Assembly: GCA_944386995.1 (NCBI GenBank)
Contig: CALXDF010000193.1
Coordinates: forward strand, 1 to 32,948
DNA length: 32,948 nt
Direction of reading: 5' to 3'
Origin: an uncultured Oscillospiraceae bacterium
Lineage (GTDB): Bacteria; Bacillota; Clostridia; Oscillospirales; Oscillospiraceae
Part shown: one piece after another, positions 1-7,441 of the stretch
Layout: the number at the start of each line of letters is the position of its first letter
Numbering within the stretch: position 1 is the stretch's first letter
Program-made: the position numbers and the translations under genes
The notes under the pieces: generated by a model
What the model was told of the DNA's origin: nothing
The model's database searches: none
Seen by the model: only the letters and a program-made list of their open reading frames with translations

Positions 1-1397
1 ACGCCAAGGCCCTGCCTCTGTACGGCCTGCGCCAGAACATCTTCACCGATCCTCAGAAGCCCATGAAGGTCACCCCGGGCATCTATCCCATCAACGGTGC
101 CGACGAGAACAGCCCCTGCTGCCTGACGGTGGACTTCGCCCTGACCTACTTCCTGGTGTCTGGCGAGCTGGAGCGCTCCAAGATGCCGGTGAACCTGCTG
201 ATCACCGACGCCTCCGGTATGTCCGTTCTGACCGCCTGGGCCGCCGGCAAGTTCTCCAGTTCCTCCGTGAAGAAGTTCATGGACGAGTTCGACATTGCCA
301 ACAAGATCAAGAGCCGCGCTCTGATCATCCCCGGCAAGGTTGCCGTGATGAAGGGCGAGATCCAGGACAAGCTGCCTGATTGGAGCGTCATTGTGGCCCC
401 CAACGAGGCGGTGCAGCTGGTGAAGTACATGCGTGACGAGGAGTGGAAGAAGAGCTATGTGGAGAAGGCTCCCGCCGCTGCCGGCGCTGCCGCTCCCGCT
501 GCCGAGGCTGCTCCCGCTCCCAAGAAGGTCATCCCCGCACCTCCCATTGTGGTCAATGGCCCCTACAAGCTGGATGATCAGGTGGTCACCTATAAGGGCC
601 ACGATCCCGCCAGCAAGAAGTTCGTGGTCATCGGCGAGCGGATCCACTGCATCTCCCCGGCCATCCGCAAGGCTATGGACACCTACGACGAGGGCCCCAT
701 CCTCAAGCGTGCCGCCGAGCAGATCGCTGCCGGTGCCACCTACCTGGATGTGAACATCGGGCCTGCTGAGAGCAATGGTCCCGAGCTGATGCAGTGGGCT
801 GTACAGCTGCTGCAGCAGAACTTCAACAACGTGCCTCTGGCTCTGGATACTGCCAACAAGGCCGCTATTGAGGCCGGCATCAAGGTCTATAACCGCACCA
901 ACGGCAAGCCCATCGTGAACAGCGCCGACGCCGGCAGCCGTATCGACAACATCAACCTGGCCGCCGCCAACGACGCCATTGTCATCGCTCTGTGCTCTGC
1001 CGACGGTATCGCTAAGGACAACGATGAGCGGATGCACCACTGCCACAACATGCTCGAGCGCGGCCTTGCCCTGGGCATGGAGGCCGACGACCTGTGGTTC
1101 GACCCCCTGTTCCTGGTGGTCAAGGGCATGCAGGACAAGCAGATGGACGTGCTCAACGCTATCAAGGCTTTCTCCGACGAGGGTCTGAAGAGCACCGGCG
1201 GTCTGTCCAACAACTCCAACGGTATGCCCAAGCATATCCGTCCCATCATGGACAGTGCCCTGGTTGCCATGTGCATGATGCAGGGTCTGACTTCCGCCAT
1301 TGTCAACCCCTGCGACCAGCGCCTGATGGAGACCATCAAGAGCTGCGACGTGTTCAAGAACAACACCCTGTACGCCGACTCCTACCTGGAGATCTGA
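1..1397 (+). CDS. acsC-acsE: AcsC C-terminal region fused to AcsE methyltransferase (5' truncated)
   Basis: One open frame runs from base 3 to the TGA at 1395-1397 without a break. Numbering from the in-frame ATG at 63, residues 1-135 match the C-terminal domain of the large (gamma) subunit of the corrinoid iron-sulfur protein (PGIYPINGADENSP, then LTAWAAGKF and RALIIPG). Residues 136-161 are an Ala/Pro-rich linker. Residues 187-444 are a complete pterin-binding TIM barrel of the methyl-THF:corrinoid methyltransferase type (VIGERI, YLDVNIGP with D229/N231, LALDTANK, WFDPL, LSNNSNGMP). AcsE moves the methyl group of methyl-THF to cobalt on AcsC/AcsD; the acetogen proteins I know are separate polypeptides. 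No ribosome site or start is evident at the AcsE boundary, so translation as a fusion is the simplest reading. The true start lies left of the window. Family calls are firm; the functional gain from fusion is inference. Confidence 0.9.
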   Translation, partial: AKALPLYGLRQNIFTDPQKPMKVTPGIYPINGADENSPCCLTVDFALTYFLVSGELERSKMPVNLLITDASGMSVLTAWAAGKFSSSSVKKFMDEFDIANKIKSRALIIPGKVAVMKGEIQDKLPDWSVIVAPNEAVQLVKYMRDEEWKKSYVEKAPAAAGAAAPAAEAAPAPKKVIPAPPIVVNGPYKLDDQVVTYKGHDPASKKFVVIGERIHCISPAIRKAMDTYDEGPILKRAAEQIAAGATYLDVNIGPAESNGPELMQWAVQLLQQNFNNVPLALDTANKAAIEAGIKVYNRTNGKPIVNSADAGSRIDNINLAAANDAIVIALCSADGIAKDNDERMHHCHNMLERGLALGMEADDLWFDPLFLVVKGMQDKQMDVLNAIKAFSDEGLKSTGGLSNNSNGMPKHIRPIMDSALVAMCMMQGLTSAIVNPCDQRLMETIKSCDVFKNNTLYADSYLEI

Positions 1398-1403
1398 TTT
1401 GCA

Positions 1404-1441
1404 GGCAAGAGCCGGGACCTCCTCTGGTCCCGGCTCTTGCC
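1404..1441 (+). terminator. Strong hairpin after acsC-acsE
   Basis: A perfect 16-bp inverted repeat (arms 1404-1419 and 1426-1441) with a 6-nt loop begins seven bases after the stop codon. The nearest T run (1455-1460) is 13 bases past the stem, so this may be a terminator, a partial terminator or an mRNA 3'-end stabiliser between acsC-acsE and acsB. Confidence 0.6.
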
Positions 1442-1458
1442 GCTTTCCCAACGGTTTT

Positions 1459-1487
1459 TTGTCCTGCTGCGTAAAACCCACTATACA
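1459..1487 (+). promoter_or_regulatory. Possible weak promoter before acsB
   Basis: TTGTCC (1459-1464) and TATACA (1482-1487) are separated by 17 bp, each matching 4 of 6 consensus bases. It lies just after the hairpin and 80 bp before acsB. A second -10-like TATATT sits at 1505-1510 without a good partner. Only suggestive. Confidence 0.25.
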
Positions 1488-1567
1488 ACCGGGGGAAATT
1501 TTGGTATATTACTCTTAGTGAGCGGCATCCTAATAGTGATGCTGATGATAAAAGGAGGTTGTAACCT

Positions 1568-3697
1568 ATGAGTGCATTGACTGATCTGATCTATGCCGGT
1601 TCCAACGCTGTCGCCGGTTTGACGGAGGGCGCCGTCAACGACGCCATCGCCAAATACGGCGCCGATACGCCGGTGGCTTTCCCTGATACCGCCTATTTCT
1701 TCCCCACGATTTACGCCGCTACCGGCGTGAAGGTGAAGACGCTGGGCGACCTGCCCGCCTGCGTGGGTGTCCTCAAGAGTCTTATCACCAATGAGGATGA
1801 CATTGGTAAAGCCCTGAACGCCGGACTCGCTACCGCTGTTGGCGCCGAGATCATTGAGGGGCTCAAGTATGTGAATGGTGCTCAGCCCTATGAAAACGAG
1901 TCCGGGATCGGCTTTGTCCCTGATCCTGTGATCCGCTCCCTGGGCGTCCCCCTGGTCACCGGGGATATCCCCGGTGTGGCTGTTGTCCTTGGCAAGGCCG
2001 ACAATGCCGAGGATGTTGCCAAAGTGGTCAAGGACTACCAGTCCAAGGGCATCATGACCTTTATGATCGGCGACTGCATCGAGCAGGCTGCCGAGCAGGG
2101 GGTAAAGATGGGCCTGGAGCTGCGCGTAGTTCCTCTGGGCCATGATGTCACCAGCGTGATCCATGTCGTTACCGTTGCCATCCGTGCGGCTCTGATCTTC
2201 GGCAATGTTCAGCCCGGCGATCTCTCCGGTCTGCTGACCTACACGAAAGATCGTGTCCCCGCCTTTGTCAACACCTTCGGTCCCCTGAATGAGGTTGTGG
2301 TCTCCGCCGGCGCCGGTGCCATTGCCCTGGGCTTCCCCGTGGTGGTGGATCAGGATATCGGCGATCTGCAGGTTCCCGGCGCCCTGGAGTACGAGGGCAA
2401 TTACGACGAGACCGTAAAGCGCTCCCTGGCCCTGCGCAACATCCACATCAAAGTAAAGGAGCTGCCCATTCCCGTGGCCTTTGCCGCCGCGTTCGAGGGC
2501 GAGATCGTCCGCAAGGCCGACATGAAGGTGGAGTTCTGGTCCAACAAGAATACCACCTGCGAGCTGGTCACCATGCGGGAGCCCGACCAGGTGGAAGATC
2601 ACAAGATCACCCTGGTGGGCCCGGACATCGACAGCGGCGAGACCGAGTACCCCATCGCTACCTACATCGAGGTGTCCGGCAGCAAGATGCAGAAGGACTT
2701 TGAGAGCGTTATCGAGCGGAAGATCCATGCCTGGTTCAACTACATGGAGGGTGTGATGCACACCGGCCAGCGCAACCAGATCCGCATCCGCATCAACAAG
2801 GACGCCTTTGACAAGGGCCTGCGTATGCACCATTTCGGTGAGGTCCTGTATTATATGATCATGGACGAGTTCGCCGCCGTGGTGGACAAGTGCCAGGTCA
2901 CCCTGGTCACAGATCCGGCGGAGGCCAAGCGCATTCTGGACGAGGAGGCCACTCCCGCCTACAACGCCCGCGATGACCGCCTGGCCAGCATGACCGATGA
3001 GAGTGTGGACCACTTCTACACCTGCACCCTGTGCCAGTCTTTCGCCCCCAGCCACGTCTGCGTGGTCACCCCCGAGCGTCTGGGCCTGTGCGGCGCCGTC
3101 TCCTGGCTGGATGCCAAGGCCACCAAGGAACTCAACGATGCCGGTCCCTCTCAGCCCATCAGCAAGGAGGGCTGCACCGATCCGGTGAAGGGCTACTATC
3201 CCGATGTGGACCGCATGGTCCACGAGGCCTCCCACGGCGCACTGGAGCACGTGAGCCTGTACTCCATCATGGAGGATCCCATGACCTCCTGCGGCTGCTT
3301 CGAGTGCATCTGCGGCATCGAGCCCATGAGCAACGGCGTTGTCATCGTCAACCGCGAGTATAACGGCATGACCCCCACAGGTATGACCTTCGGTGAACTT
3401 GCCAGTATGACCGGCGGCGGCGTCCAGACCCCGGGCTTCATGGGTCACGGCCGTCACTTCATCGCCTCCAAGAAGTTCATGTATGCGGAGGGAGGCCCCG
3501 CCCGTATTGTCTGGATGCCCAAGGAGCTGAAGGATGATGTGGCAGCCCGTCTGAACCAGACCGCCAAGGATCTGTACGGTATTGACAACTTTACCGATAT
3601 GATCGCCGACGAGACGGTGGCTGTCGACGCGGAGTCCCTGCTGAACTTCCTGACGGAGAAGGGTCATCCGGTGCTGAACATGGAGCCGCTGATGTAA
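1568..3697 (+). CDS. acsB: Acetyl-CoA synthase (CODH/ACS complex)
   Basis: 709 residues, close to the 729 of Moorella AcsB. The enzyme condenses CO, a methyl group from the corrinoid protein and CoA to acetyl-CoA in the cytoplasm. The A-cluster ligands are all present: C486, C489, C498 and C508 (C-x2-C-x8-C-x9-C) for the [4Fe-4S] cubane, and the Cys575-Gly576-Cys577 motif that binds the two nickel sites in the family. The spacing matches the Moorella positions with a constant offset of 20. Start ATG at 1568 is set by AAAGGAGG 7-8 bases upstream. It lies 170 bp after acsC-acsE, with a strong hairpin between, so it may be partly independently transcribed. The N-terminal CODH-contacting domain seems slightly shorter than in Moorella. 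The CO dehydrogenase partner (AcsA/CooS) is not in the window. Confidence 0.96.
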   Translation: MSALTDLIYAGSNAVAGLTEGAVNDAIAKYGADTPVAFPDTAYFFPTIYAATGVKVKTLGDLPACVGVLKSLITNEDDIGKALNAGLATAVGAEIIEGLKYVNGAQPYENESGIGFVPDPVIRSLGVPLVTGDIPGVAVVLGKADNAEDVAKVVKDYQSKGIMTFMIGDCIEQAAEQGVKMGLELRVVPLGHDVTSVIHVVTVAIRAALIFGNVQPGDLSGLLTYTKDRVPAFVNTFGPLNEVVVSAGAGAIALGFPVVVDQDIGDLQVPGALEYEGNYDETVKRSLALRNIHIKVKELPIPVAFAAAFEGEIVRKADMKVEFWSNKNTTCELVTMREPDQVEDHKITLVGPDIDSGETEYPIATYIEVSGSKMQKDFESVIERKIHAWFNYMEGVMHTGQRNQIRIRINKDAFDKGLRMHHFGEVLYYMIMDEFAAVVDKCQVTLVTDPAEAKRILDEEATPAYNARDDRLASMTDESVDHFYTCTLCQSFAPSHVCVVTPERLGLCGAVSWLDAKATKELNDAGPSQPISKEGCTDPVKGYYPDVDRMVHEASHGALEHVSLYSIMEDPMTSCGCFECICGIEPMSNGVVIVNREYNGMTPTGMTFGELASMTGGGVQTPGFMGHGRHFIASKKFMYAEGGPARIVWMPKELKDDVAARLNQTAKDLYGIDNFTDMIADETVAVDAESLLNFLTEKGHPVLNMEPLM

Positions 3698-3737
3698 ACA
3701 GGAGATCCCATCCATCGCATCAGCTTATGAAGGAAAG

Positions 3738-3764
3738 AGGGGCGGCCCCGCTGGGGCCGCCCCT
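3738..3764 (+). terminator. GC-rich hairpin after acsB
   Basis: Perfect 12-bp stem (3738-3749 with 3753-3764), 3-nt loop, 40 bp after the acsB stop. No real T run follows, so termination efficiency is uncertain. Confidence 0.5.
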
Positions 3765-3816
3765 TCCGCTTTCCCGCATAGAAATGCTTATAAAATTTCG
3801 GAAAGGAGGAATCCCA

Positions 3817-4185
3817 TTGCCCATCGCCCTGCGCAATATGAATGGCACGGACATTGCTATTCTTACCGGCCCCGGAAAACAAATTATCGACGCCAAGTCT
3901 GCACTGGATCTGGCCATAACGGTGAAATATGAAACTGGTGCGGCCAAAATTGCCATAGACAAGGAAGCCATCACTGACGAATTTTTCATTCTGAGCTCCG
4001 GTTTAGCCGGCGAGATCCTGCAAAAATTTGTCAATTACCAGATCCAAGCTGCAATCTACGGGGACTTCAGCCGCTATACCAGCAAGCCGCTGCGGGACTT
4101 TATCCGGGAGTCCAACCGCAGCGGGCAGTTCTTTTTTGTCCCAACACAGGAGGACGCCATCTCCGCTCTGCTGCGTTGTCAATAA
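3817..4185 (+). CDS. DUF4180 domain protein
   Basis: 122 residues from a TTG start at 3817. The start is chosen because AAAGGAGGA (3802-3810) sits 6 bases before it; the longer frame from ATG 3727 would begin inside the upstream hairpin. The sequence matches the DUF4180 pattern as I remember it: IIDAKSALDLAITVKYETG, then KEAITDEFFILSSGLAGEILQKF, and GDFSRYTSKPLRDFIRESN near the end. No catalytic function is established for this family to my knowledge; it is small, soluble, and has no signal peptide or membrane segment. It lies between acsB and acsV, so a role connected with the CODH/ACS system is possible but rests on position alone. Confidence 0.8.
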   Translation: MPIALRNMNGTDIAILTGPGKQIIDAKSALDLAITVKYETGAAKIAIDKEAITDEFFILSSGLAGEILQKFVNYQIQAAIYGDFSRYTSKPLRDFIRESNRSGQFFFVPTQEDAISALLRCQ

Positions 4186-4241
4186 CCGCAGTTTCCTGCC
4201 ACTGCCCCTCCTCAATACCAGGCTGCATCCTGACAGCCTCC

Positions 4242-4270
4242 TTGACAAAGGCCGCCGCTCCATATATACT
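4242..4270 (+). promoter_or_regulatory. Sigma-A promoter for acsV
   Basis: Perfect TTGACA (4242-4247), 17-bp spacer, TATACT (4265-4270). Transcription would start near 4277, giving a leader of about 60 nt. One of the best promoter matches in the window, implying that acsV (and perhaps the DUF3786 gene) is transcribed separately from acsB. Confidence 0.8.
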
Positions 4271-4285
4271 ATAAAATGAAAATTT

Positions 4286-4311
4286 GGCGGGTTTCGCCCG
4301 AAATTCCCGCC
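4286..4311 (+). other. Hairpin in the acsV leader
   Basis: GGCGGGTTTC (4286-4295) pairs with GAAA and CCCGCC (4300-4311) across a 2-nt bulge, loop of four. It would start about ten bases into the acsV transcript and ends before the ribosome site GAAAGGA at 4321-4327. No T run follows, so it looks like a 5' stabiliser or protein site rather than a terminator. Confidence 0.4.
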
Positions 4312-4335
4312 TTTGACGGGGAAAGGATAAAAAAT

Positions 4336-6273
4336 ATGTTTACGATCACCTTCGTGTTAGAGGGCGCGGCGCCGGTCACCATTGACGCCAACGCCAACGA
4401 GAATCTGCTGGATGTGGCCCGAAAGGCCAATGTGGCTATCGACGCCCCCTGCTCCGGCAACGGAGCCTGCGGCAAATGCCGGGTACGGCTGGCCGAGGGC
4501 TATCTGGACTCCCCTCAGAACCGCCATATCACCAGCGAGGAATATGAGGCTGGCTGGCGGCTGGCCTGCTGCAGCAAGGTGGTTGGCGACGCCACCATCG
4601 AGGTCCCTGATATTGCCTCTGCCTACCGCAGCCGCATGAAAATCGCAGATCTGGATTCTCCGGAGGAGATCGCTATCTTTGATAATCTGCGCCAGCAGAT
4701 GCTGGAGGCAGGCTTTGCCTTCCAGAGCGACCTGAGCTTCCTGCCCCTGGAGCTCAGCGAGCCCACCCTGGATGACACTATGCCGGATAACGAGCGTGTT
4801 ATCCGCGCAGTGGAGAAAGCCACAGGGTGCCCCTATGAAAATATTATCATGCCCTACTCCGTACTGCGGGATCTGAGCTGGGTGCTGCGGGAGAGCGAGT
4901 GGCATGTGAAATGCGTCATCTCCCGGGATGGGGACCGCATCCACATCCGGGACGTCCTGCCATCAGAAAACACGGATCCCATTGTGGGCTTTGCCCTGGA
5001 CCTTGGCACCACCTCCCTGGCCGGCCTTCTGGTGGATCTGCAGAGCGGAAAGATTTTGGCCAAGGCCAGCTGCGGCAACGGCCAGATCCGCTACGGGGCC
5101 GACGTTATCAACCGCATCATTGAGTCGGAGAAGCGGGGCGGCCGCCGCCGCCTCCAGGATGCGGTGGTCAAGGAGTCCATTATCCCCATGCTGGTACAGA
5201 TGTACCAGAGCGCCAATATCAACCCCAGGCGCATCTACCGGATGGTCCTGGCCGGCAACACCACCATGAACCACCTGCTGCTGGGCCTCTACTCCGATCC
5301 GGTGCGCATGGAGCCCTTCGTCCCCAGTTTCTTCCGTACCAATTATATTTATGTCCGGGACATTGGATTGAAGATGAACCCCCTGGCAGAGTTGGTAGTC
5401 GCCCCCAACATTGGCAGTTATGTGGGCGGAGACATCACCGCCGGCGCCTTCGCCTCCATGATCTGGAACAGCCCGGAGATGAGCTTGTTCATCGACCTTG
5501 GCACCAATGGCGAGCTGGTCTTTGGCAATAATGAGTTCCTCATGTCCTGTGCCTGCTCCGCCGGTCCTGCCTTTGAGGGCGGCGACATCTCCTGCGGCAT
5601 GCGGGCAACCGACGGCGCCATCGAGGCGTGCACCATTGACAAGGAGACGATGGAGCCCACCCTTACCGTCATCGGCGGCGGAGCCCCGGTGGGGATTTGC
5701 GGCAGCGGTATCATCGACATCATCGCGGAACTCTTCCGCTGCGGCATTATCAACGGCAAGGGCAAGCTGGTCCGTGAGGGCAAACGTGTCCTCCACGATG
5801 AGCACGGCATGGGTTCCTTTGTTCTGGCCTTCCAGTCCGAGACCGGCGGGGCCAAGGATGTGGTTATCAACGAGGTGGACATCGATAACTTCATCCGTGC
5901 CAAAGGCGCCATCTTCTCCGCCACCACCACCATGCTTCACTCTCTTGGCTTCGACCCCTCGGTTATCGAGCGGGTCTATGTGGCCGGCGGCATCGGCAGC
6001 GGCATCAACATGAAGAACGCCGTCACCATCGGCATGTTCCCGGACATCTCTCTGGACCACTTCCACTATATCGGCAACTCCTCTCAGACCGGGGCTTACG
6101 CCATGCTTCTCAGTCAGGGTGCCCGTGAGAAGGTGGATGAACTGAGCCGCAGCATGACCTACCTGGAACTGAGCAACGAGCCTCAGTATATGGACAACTT
6201 CGTTGCCTCCTGCTTCCTGCCCCACACGGATGCCTCCCTCTTCCCCTCTGTTCAGGAGGAGTTGGGCCTGTAA
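4336..6273 (+). CDS. acsV: Corrinoid protein reductive activator (RACo)
   Basis: 645 residues from ATG 4336 (GAAAGGA 8 bases upstream; an earlier in-frame ATG at 4276 falls on the transcription start). RACo uses ATP and a low-potential electron to return the inactive Co(II) corrinoid protein to Co(I). The N-terminus is a [2Fe-2S] ferredoxin domain with C-SGNGA-C-GK-C and a fourth Cys in LACC. A linker and middle domain follow, then a C-terminal ASKHA-fold (DUF4445) ATPase region with ALDLGTTSLAGLLVD, FIDLGTNGELV and a VAGGIGSG adenosine motif. Length agrees with the known RACo of Carboxydothermus (about 630). It sits directly after acsB and DUF4180 and acts on the AcsC/AcsD protein, whose AcsC part is encoded at the left edge. 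Some ASKHA ferredoxin proteins reactivate other corrinoid proteins; the acs context makes AcsV by far the best call. Confidence 0.93.
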   Translation: MFTITFVLEGAAPVTIDANANENLLDVARKANVAIDAPCSGNGACGKCRVRLAEGYLDSPQNRHITSEEYEAGWRLACCSKVVGDATIEVPDIASAYRSRMKIADLDSPEEIAIFDNLRQQMLEAGFAFQSDLSFLPLELSEPTLDDTMPDNERVIRAVEKATGCPYENIIMPYSVLRDLSWVLRESEWHVKCVISRDGDRIHIRDVLPSENTDPIVGFALDLGTTSLAGLLVDLQSGKILAKASCGNGQIRYGADVINRIIESEKRGGRRRLQDAVVKESIIPMLVQMYQSANINPRRIYRMVLAGNTTMNHLLLGLYSDPVRMEPFVPSFFRTNYIYVRDIGLKMNPLAELVVAPNIGSYVGGDITAGAFASMIWNSPEMSLFIDLGTNGELVFGNNEFLMSCACSAGPAFEGGDISCGMRATDGAIEACTIDKETMEPTLTVIGGGAPVGICGSGIIDIIAELFRCGIINGKGKLVREGKRVLHDEHGMGSFVLAFQSETGGAKDVVINEVDIDNFIRAKGAIFSATTTMLHSLGFDPSVIERVYVAGGIGSGINMKNAVTIGMFPDISLDHFHYIGNSSQTGAYAMLLSQGAREKVDELSRSMTYLELSNEPQYMDNFVASCFLPHTDASLFPSVQEELGL

Positions 6274-6285
6274 ATTTGAACGCCA

Positions 6286-6332
6286 CCCCGGTCCGGAGCA
6301 TCCGGGCCGGGGGATTGTCCCCCCTATTTTTC
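6286..6332 (+). terminator. Overlapping hairpins, terminator or attenuator after acsV
   Basis: The second hairpin, GGGGGA (6309-6314) with TCCCCC (6318-6323), is followed by six T (6327-6332): a standard intrinsic terminator. An earlier 11-bp hairpin (6286-6296 with 6302-6312, one G-U pair) uses four of the same G residues, so the two cannot form fully together. The DUF3786 ribosome site starts six bases later. Confidence 0.6.
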
Positions 6333-6348
6333 CAAACGAGGTAACGCC

Positions 6349-6966
6349 ATGGAACCCATTTACGGCAAAAACAACAAAGAAGAACTTCCCCTGGAATACT
6401 ATCTGGCAAAATTCAGGGAGGGTGACCCCCATGAGATGGCAGAGCGCTGCGCCCTGCCTTTCGACGGGAAGCGCTTTACAATTCACCTGCTGGGGGATCT
6501 CTTTATGCTCTCCCATCCGGACTATGCGATCCAGGGTGACCGGGAACCCACGAACCCTGAGCGCATCCTCTTCCTGCGCTATCTGTTGGATGGGAGATGC
6601 ACGCCGCCCACCGGCACTTTCCGCACCTATCGGGAGTTCCCCTGGGGGGAGGTCTACCTCCAGCAGTTCACCGGCCGGTGCATCAAGCGCTTTGCCTTTT
6701 CCTACAATGCCAAGCCCGACCTGCTGCGCCGCATCATGGAGCATCTGCCCGCCCATCCTGTAAAAATGGGCGACATCGGCTATGAACTGGAGCTGATGGA
6801 CGGACTCTTCATGCAGCTGATCCTGTGGCTGGGAGACGATGAGTTCCCTCCCAACGCACAGATTCTCTTCTCCGAGAATTTCCGGGACGCTTTCACCGCC
6901 GAGGATATGGCCAACATTGGGGATATTGTCCTCAACCGCATGAAGGTCATCGGCGCCAGCCTGTAA
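6349..6966 (+). CDS. DUF3786 domain protein
   Basis: 205 residues, soluble, no signal peptide. It resembles DUF3786 proteins (LPLEYYLAKFREGDPHEMAERC at the start, RILFLRYLL, FRTYREFPWGEVY, then GDIGYELELMDGLFMQLILWLGDDEFPPNAQILFSENF). Function unknown. From memory, members turn up near corrinoid and Wood-Ljungdahl genes in anaerobes, which fits its place directly after acsV. Start ATG 6349 has a modest site, CGAGGT, 5-10 bases upstream. It is 75 bp from acsV with a terminator-like structure in between and is followed by a strong terminator, so it is the last gene of the acs block. A helper role in corrinoid activation is inference from position only. Confidence 0.8.
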   Translation: MEPIYGKNNKEELPLEYYLAKFREGDPHEMAERCALPFDGKRFTIHLLGDLFMLSHPDYAIQGDREPTNPERILFLRYLLDGRCTPPTGTFRTYREFPWGEVYLQQFTGRCIKRFAFSYNAKPDLLRRIMEHLPAHPVKMGDIGYELELMDGLFMQLILWLGDDEFPPNAQILFSENFRDAFTAEDMANIGDIVLNRMKVIGASL

Positions 6967-6987
6967 GCGCTCTTTCTGCAATTTTCC

Positions 6988-7029
6988 TTCTGCGCAGCGG
7001 CGCTTTCAGCCTGCTGCGCAGAATTTTTT
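6988..7029 (+). terminator. Intrinsic terminator of the acs block
   Basis: TTCTGCGCAGC (6988-6998) pairs perfectly with GCTGCGCAGAA (7013-7023), followed at once by six T (7024-7029). Ends the acsV-DUF3786 unit. Confidence 0.85.
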
Positions 7030-7049
7030 GAAAAAGTTTGTGAAAGTTC

Positions 7050-7078
7050 TTGCAATCTGTCTGCAGATAGTGTATGAT
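7050..7078 (+). promoter_or_regulatory. Promoter for riboswitch-folT-folC
   Basis: TTGCAA (7050-7055), 17-bp spacer, TATGAT (7073-7078). Start expected near 7085, about 45 bases before the aptamer. Confidence 0.65.
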
Positions 7079-7128
7079 GATGCCGTCTTCCAGGAAGGGA
7101 TGCCTGGTAGACACAAGTGAATAGGATT

Positions 7129-7233
7129 GGTAGAGTAAGTATGGCGCGTAAAGTGGCAAGCGGCTGGGAAGTTGCCCTTGCACGAAAGGCCCCCGAGAAA
7201 TAGGGCCTACGATTCCATACTGCATCCGCTACC
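7129..7233 (+). promoter_or_regulatory. Tetrahydrofolate (THF) riboswitch aptamer
   Basis: Matches the THF-I riboswitch: GGTAGAGTA at the 5' side, GCGTAAAGTG, CTGGGAAGT, and GCATCCGCTACC at the 3' side. P1 is GGTAG (7129-7133) with CTACC (7229-7233); P2 is AGTATGG (7138-7144) with CCATACT (7215-7221); a further helix pairs AGGCCC with GGGCCT. The next gene is a folate transporter, the classic target of this class. Bases 7126-7132 (ATTGGTA) are also exactly complementary to 7260-7266 (TACCAAT) in the terminator's left arm, extendable to nine pairs with a G-U. This gives a direct switch: folate bound, P1 forms and the terminator forms (off); folate scarce, the antiterminator forms (on). Confidence 0.9.
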
Positions 7234-7258
7234 GCACAATTTTTTCGGATGTGACTGG

Positions 7259-7297
7259 ATACCAATTCATGGCCGCTTGGTCTGAATTGGTATTTTT
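7259..7297 (+). terminator. Riboswitch expression-platform terminator
   Basis: ATACCAATTCA (7259-7269) pairs perfectly with TGAATTGGTAT (7283-7293); the loop holds a further GGCC/GGTC pairing, and T residues run 7293-7297. Its left arm is complementary to the 5' strand of the aptamer P1 helix. Confidence 0.85.
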
Positions 7298-7441
7298 GTT
7301 GCCCCTTGGCAGCAAAGGCTGCATCCGATCCGCCGGGGGCTGGCGTCTTGCGCCGCCGCCTTGTGCAGTAGCTTCAATGCACTTTATCTCCTAAAAACAG
7401 CCCCGCCTGCGGCGGGCAAATCAAAAAAGGAGGAGACGCAT
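7298..7441 (+). other. folT leader downstream of the riboswitch terminator
   Basis: No ORF with a ribosome site. It contains a small CAGC/GCTG hairpin, a second copy of GCATCCG (7321-7327) like that in the aptamer, a 6-bp CCCGCC/GGCGGG hairpin (7402-7416), and the folT ribosome site AAAAAAGGAGGAG just before the ATG. Confidence 0.5.

Noticed and set aside
1481-3715. 744-codon open frame opposite acsB, and similar long mirror frames at 4963-6981, 9466-11292 (minus) and 15205-17094 (plus)
   Set aside because: They lie antisense to well-supported genes, have no ribosome sites, and show His/Gly/Asp-rich low-complexity composition expected from GC-biased codons read on the other strand.
3727-3816. 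Longer N-terminus for the DUF4180 protein from ATG 3727
   Set aside because: It would be translated from the terminator hairpin and lacks a ribosome site, whereas TTG 3817 has an excellent one.
7301-7400. Second THF aptamer in tandem
   Set aside because: GCATCCG recurs at 7321-7327, but there is no matching 5' GAGAGTA element and no P1/P2 helices.
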